DNA of 64,000 nucleotides from Candidatus Endomicrobium neocapritermitis (GTDB taxonomy: Bacteria > Elusimicrobiota > Endomicrobiia > Endomicrobiales > Endomicrobiaceae), in contig WRJZ01000047.1 of assembly GCA_009778325.1 (NCBI GenBank), forward strand, positions 1 to 64,000. Direction: 5' to 3'. Positions 61,658 through 64,000 of this stretch are shown piece by piece. The notes under the pieces are model-generated. The model did not search any database and was not told the origin of the DNA. It saw only the letters and a program-made list of their open reading frames with translations. Each line of letters starts with the position of its first letter. Within the stretch, counting starts at the first letter, position 1. The translations under genes and the position numbers were made by a program.

Positions 61658-63643
61658 ATGAAGTTTTTTAAAGCGCTTTTAGTTTTATCCGGAATATTTT
61701 GTTTTTACTCATTTGCGGCCGCACAGCCGGCGGATAAATATTTAATGTCGGTTTTGGCTGCCGCAGAAAAACATAATAATACAATGACTTTTGAGAAACC
61801 GGAAAAGTTTTCAGTGCATAATACCGGTATTGAAAAGTGGGTAGATTATGATAAATACGGAGAATTTTCCGGGCTGGGCACTGAGAATTATAAATATATC
61901 GTAAAAGATTTGGAAGGACTGCAGGCTGCTTCGGGCGCAGGGATTTATCCTAATACGCAGGATATTTTAAATGAGCCGGATTATAAAGATTTTTCAAAAA
62001 AGCTTGGCGGCAATAAATGGAAGTTTTTAAATAATGATAATTTTCAGCTTAATTTTTTTAAATGGGGCACAAGCAGTGATGATCCCGGTTTAAATCTTTA
62101 CTATACCGCTTTTATTTTGGAAAGGTCGGGAAATTTTCATCACGCGGTTAAGGCATATTACGCTTGCCTGGTTTTTTTTCCGAACGCTGTAGGTTATACG
62201 CAATGGGGAACTCCGTGGTATGTTGCTCCAGCATGCGTTGCCAGACTTAAGTATCTCGCAAGAGAACATGGTCTTGGAGTAAAACTTGCCGATGAGAGCA
62301 TAATAATTAAAAACTCGTTTGACAATGATACAAAAAATGACGTGTTTATAATAAATCCGGGAAAGCTTGTTCCGGCAGAAGCTTCTGATTTCAATAGAAA
62401 GATCATGGATTTGTCAAAATCCGGAGAAAAAAAAGTTACCGGTAAAGGAAAAGTTAAATTAACGCAATATAATAATCATCATTTTAGGCTGACTGTCGAC
62501 GATAAACCATATGTCGTAAGAGGCATTTCGTACTCCCCTAGCAAAGTAGGGCTTACTCCTGACTTCGGCACGCTTAACAATCTGCGCGACTGGGCGTTTG
62601 ACGATTATAACAGAAACGGAAGAGTAGACGGGCCTTATGATTCGTGGGTTGACGTAAACAGAAATGACAAAAAAGACGAATACGCAAAGTCCGTCGGAGA
62701 CTTTGCCTTAATGAAAGAGATGGGAATAAATACGATAAGGCTGTATCATTACGCGGATTTAAATAAAACATTGCTCAGGGAAGGATATGAAAAATACGGT
62801 TTTATGTATATGATGGGAAATCTCATAGGCATGTATGCCGTAGATTCCGGCGCTGGCTGGTTTGAGGGAACCGATTATACGGATAAAGAGCACGTTAAAA
62901 ATATGCTTGCAAGCGTGAGGCGCATGGTTGAAGAGTATAAAGACGAACCTTATATTCTTATGTGGGTGCTGGGCAATGAAAACAATTACGGTTCGATTGG
63001 CGATTACAGCGGCACGGTAGGCTCGGCGTGTCTTGCTCCGACGCAGCCTGACGCGTATTACGGTTTTGTCAATGAATGCGCGAAGTTAATTAAATCGCTT
63101 GATCCGCAAAAAAGACCTGTAGCCATATGCAACGGAGATCTGTATCTTCTTGACTACTGCGCTAAAAATGCCCCGGATGTGGATATATACGGAGCTAACG
63201 CTTACAGGGGTGATGCGGGATTCGGCTTGCTTTGGAAAGACGTGCTCAGACAATATGAAAAACCTGTTTTGATAACGGAGTACGGCTGTCCGGCGTACGC
63301 GAAAGGCTGGAGCAAGGCAAGGAGTGAAGACGGGCAGGCTGGTTACCATAAAGGCAATTGGGACGATATCGAAGACAATTTAGGCGGAATCGAAGGCGGG
63401 ATCGGCAACGCGCTGGGCGGAGTTATTTTTGAATGGACGGATGAATGGTGGAAAGCCGGACCTTCCACGGATCCGTCGTACCATGACACCGAATCTCAAT
63501 GGGGCGGGCCGTTTCTTGACGGAAAAGCATATGAAGAATGGTTCGGAATATGCAGTCAGGGCAACGGAAGCGACAGTCCTTTTAAAAGACAGCTGAGAAA
63601 AGTTTATTTTACGTACAGAGATTTGTGGGAAAAATACAGGTAA
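61658..63643 (+). CDS. Secreted glycoside hydrolase, GH-A clan (GH2/GH5-like TIM barrel)
   Basis: 661 residues with a signal peptide (about 1-23). The N-terminal half (to about 265) is helical and unfamiliar. The barrel half starts VDDKPYVVRGISYSP. The acid/base Glu is in VLGNENNYG and the nucleophile in ITEYGCPAY. Between lies a Ca-binding-like DYNRNGRVDGPYDSWVDVN and NRNDKKDE stretch similar to EF-hand or dockerin loops. ATG at 61658 has AGAGG upstream. It follows the GH94-like gene by 11 bp, suggesting joint use of an oligosaccharide. Confidence 0.75.
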   Translation: MKFFKALLVLSGIFCFYSFAAAQPADKYLMSVLAAAEKHNNTMTFEKPEKFSVHNTGIEKWVDYDKYGEFSGLGTENYKYIVKDLEGLQAASGAGIYPNTQDILNEPDYKDFSKKLGGNKWKFLNNDNFQLNFFKWGTSSDDPGLNLYYTAFILERSGNFHHAVKAYYACLVFFPNAVGYTQWGTPWYVAPACVARLKYLAREHGLGVKLADESIIIKNSFDNDTKNDVFIINPGKLVPAEASDFNRKIMDLSKSGEKKVTGKGKVKLTQYNNHHFRLTVDDKPYVVRGISYSPSKVGLTPDFGTLNNLRDWAFDDYNRNGRVDGPYDSWVDVNRNDKKDEYAKSVGDFALMKEMGINTIRLYHYADLNKTLLREGYEKYGFMYMMGNLIGMYAVDSGAGWFEGTDYTDKEHVKNMLASVRRMVEEYKDEPYILMWVLGNENNYGSIGDYSGTVGSACLAPTQPDAYYGFVNECAKLIKSLDPQKRPVAICNGDLYLLDYCAKNAPDVDIYGANAYRGDAGFGLLWKDVLRQYEKPVLITEYGCPAYAKGWSKARSEDGQAGYHKGNWDDIEDNLGGIEGGIGNALGGVIFEWTDEWWKAGPSTDPSYHDTESQWGGPFLDGKAYEEWFGICSQGNGSDSPFKRQLRKVYFTYRDLWEKYR

Positions 63644-63766
63644 GGCAGCAACGGCAGAAGTTCAGCAGCTCGGCAGCTCAGCAAAGACAAAAGACTTGTT
63701 GTTGCCGTTACCGAGCTGCTGAGCTGCCGAACTTCTGAGCTTCCAATTTGCGCAAAGCGCAAATTG
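63644..63766 (+). repeat. Palindromic element E19 (8-bp CAGCAGCT arms, class B core) plus mini-hairpin
   Basis: Left arm CAGAAGTT-CAGCAGCT-CGGCAGCT-CAGCAAAG, right arm GAGCTGCT-GAGCTGCC-GAACTTCT-GAGCTTCC. Core GACAAAAGACTTGTTGTTGCC. A separate hairpin AATTTGCG-CAAAG-CGCAAATT follows (63744-63766). It begins directly after the glycosidase stop and ends at the tRNA promoter. Confidence 0.85.
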
Positions 63767-63795
63767 TTGACACAAAAAGCAAAATTTGGTATTTT
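63767..63795 (+). promoter_or_regulatory. Promoter of tRNA-Val
   Basis: TTGACA (63767-63772), 17 bp, TATTTT (63790-63795). It puts the start near 63803, 25 nt before the tRNA. Confidence 0.7.
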
Positions 63796-63827
63796 ATATA
63801 AACTTCGATTTGCATATAATTCGTATC

Positions 63828-63903
63828 GGGCAGTTAGCTCAGCTGGAAGAGCATTTCCCTTACAAGGAAGGGGTCGGGGGTTCAAGTCCCTCACTGCCCA
63901 CCA
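63828..63903 (+). tRNA. tRNA-Val(UAC)
   Basis: 76 nt with encoded CCA. Acceptor GGGCAGT/ACTGCCC, D-arm GCTC...GAGC, anticodon stem TTTCC/GGAAG (first pair T-G) with loop CTTACAA (anticodon TAC), T-arm with GTTCAAGTC-type loop. Discriminator base A. Confidence 0.96.
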
Positions 63904-63945
63904 AACACATCTCTTCACACAATAAAATAAATACGGGAGCAGAAG

Positions 63946-64000
63946 ATGAAAATTTTTAAACCGGTTTTTTTGCTTACAGTAACCCTGTGTATTGTGCTTT
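63946..64000 (+). CDS. Start of a secreted or membrane protein (cut by window end)
   Basis: ATG with GGGAGC about 7 bp upstream. The 18 visible residues (MKIFKPVFLLTVTLCIVL) have the basic n-region and hydrophobic core of a signal peptide. Nothing more can be said. Confidence 0.6.
   Translation, partial: MKIFKPVFLLTVTLCIVL

Noticed and set aside
1558-63766. Elements as insertion sequences or MITEs with target-site duplications
   Set aside because: No transposase gene in the window, and I could not find consistent short direct repeats flanking the elements; mobility remains unproven.

Overview
The window is about 64 kb of a moderately AT-rich bacterial chromosome. Most genes lie on the + strand. 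It encodes an envelope-division cluster (FtsX/EnvC/CtpA), a B12-dependent class II ribonucleotide reductase, a Pst phosphate importer and a large purine/pyrimidine supercluster. Strong SD sequences, frequent GTG/TTG starts, a diderm-type cell-envelope gene set and an oxygen-independent RNR suggest an anaerobic or fermentative diderm. The gene style fits Elusimicrobiota (Endomicrobium-like), but that assignment is inference, not proof.

Layout. 0-7 kb: end of a secreted SGNH hydrolase, then ftsX, envC-like, ctpA, an unknown membrane protein, tsaD and dusB. 7-13 kb: a divergent Kef-type antiporter, a DUF502 protein, an alpha-glucan phosphorylase and a HAD phosphatase. 13.4-28.4 kb: two giant tandem RHS/YD-repeat proteins (about 2590 and 2339 aa), each ending in a membrane-helix plus HEWGH metallopeptidase-like tip. 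28.4-31 kb: the TIGR03546/TIGR03545 pair. 31-36 kb: nrdR, nrdJ, dcd and a GMP synthase with an internal deletion. 36-41.6 kb: pstS-C-A-B-B-phoU. 41.6-57.6 kb: a mixed purine and pyrimidine cluster (decayed purS?, purL, purD, purE, pyrR, pyrB, pyrC, pyrK, fic, pyrD, pyrF, pyrE, purM, a TIR-like gene, purN, purB). 57.6-64 kb: a KilA-N protein, a GH94-related enzyme, a secreted glycosidase, tRNA-Val(UAC) and the start of another secreted protein.

Three signals stand out. (i) About 18 intergenic palindromic elements share small hairpin cores. Their long outer arms are built of 7- or 8-bp tandem units; the unit differs from element to element but is matched between the left and right arm. Most sit directly in front of a start codon, and some have entered coding sequence (nrdR and pyrB tails, the middle of pyrK). 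(ii) The two PstB ATPases carry complementary lesions: PstB1 lacks the Q-loop Gln and H-loop His, PstB2 lacks the LSGGQ signature. This predicts a heterodimer with one consensus and one degenerate ATP site. (iii) GMP synthase has lost about 95 residues of its glutaminase domain, including the nucleophilic Cys, while the synthetase domain is intact. A TIR-like protein without its catalytic Glu and a self-inhibited Fic protein are embedded in the nucleotide operons.

Functionally the right half is a nucleotide factory: de novo IMP and UMP steps, dNTP production and phosphate uptake. Its intergenic spaces are colonised by the palindromic elements. The left half is envelope biogenesis, glycogen use and a large surface or secreted polymorphic-toxin-like island.
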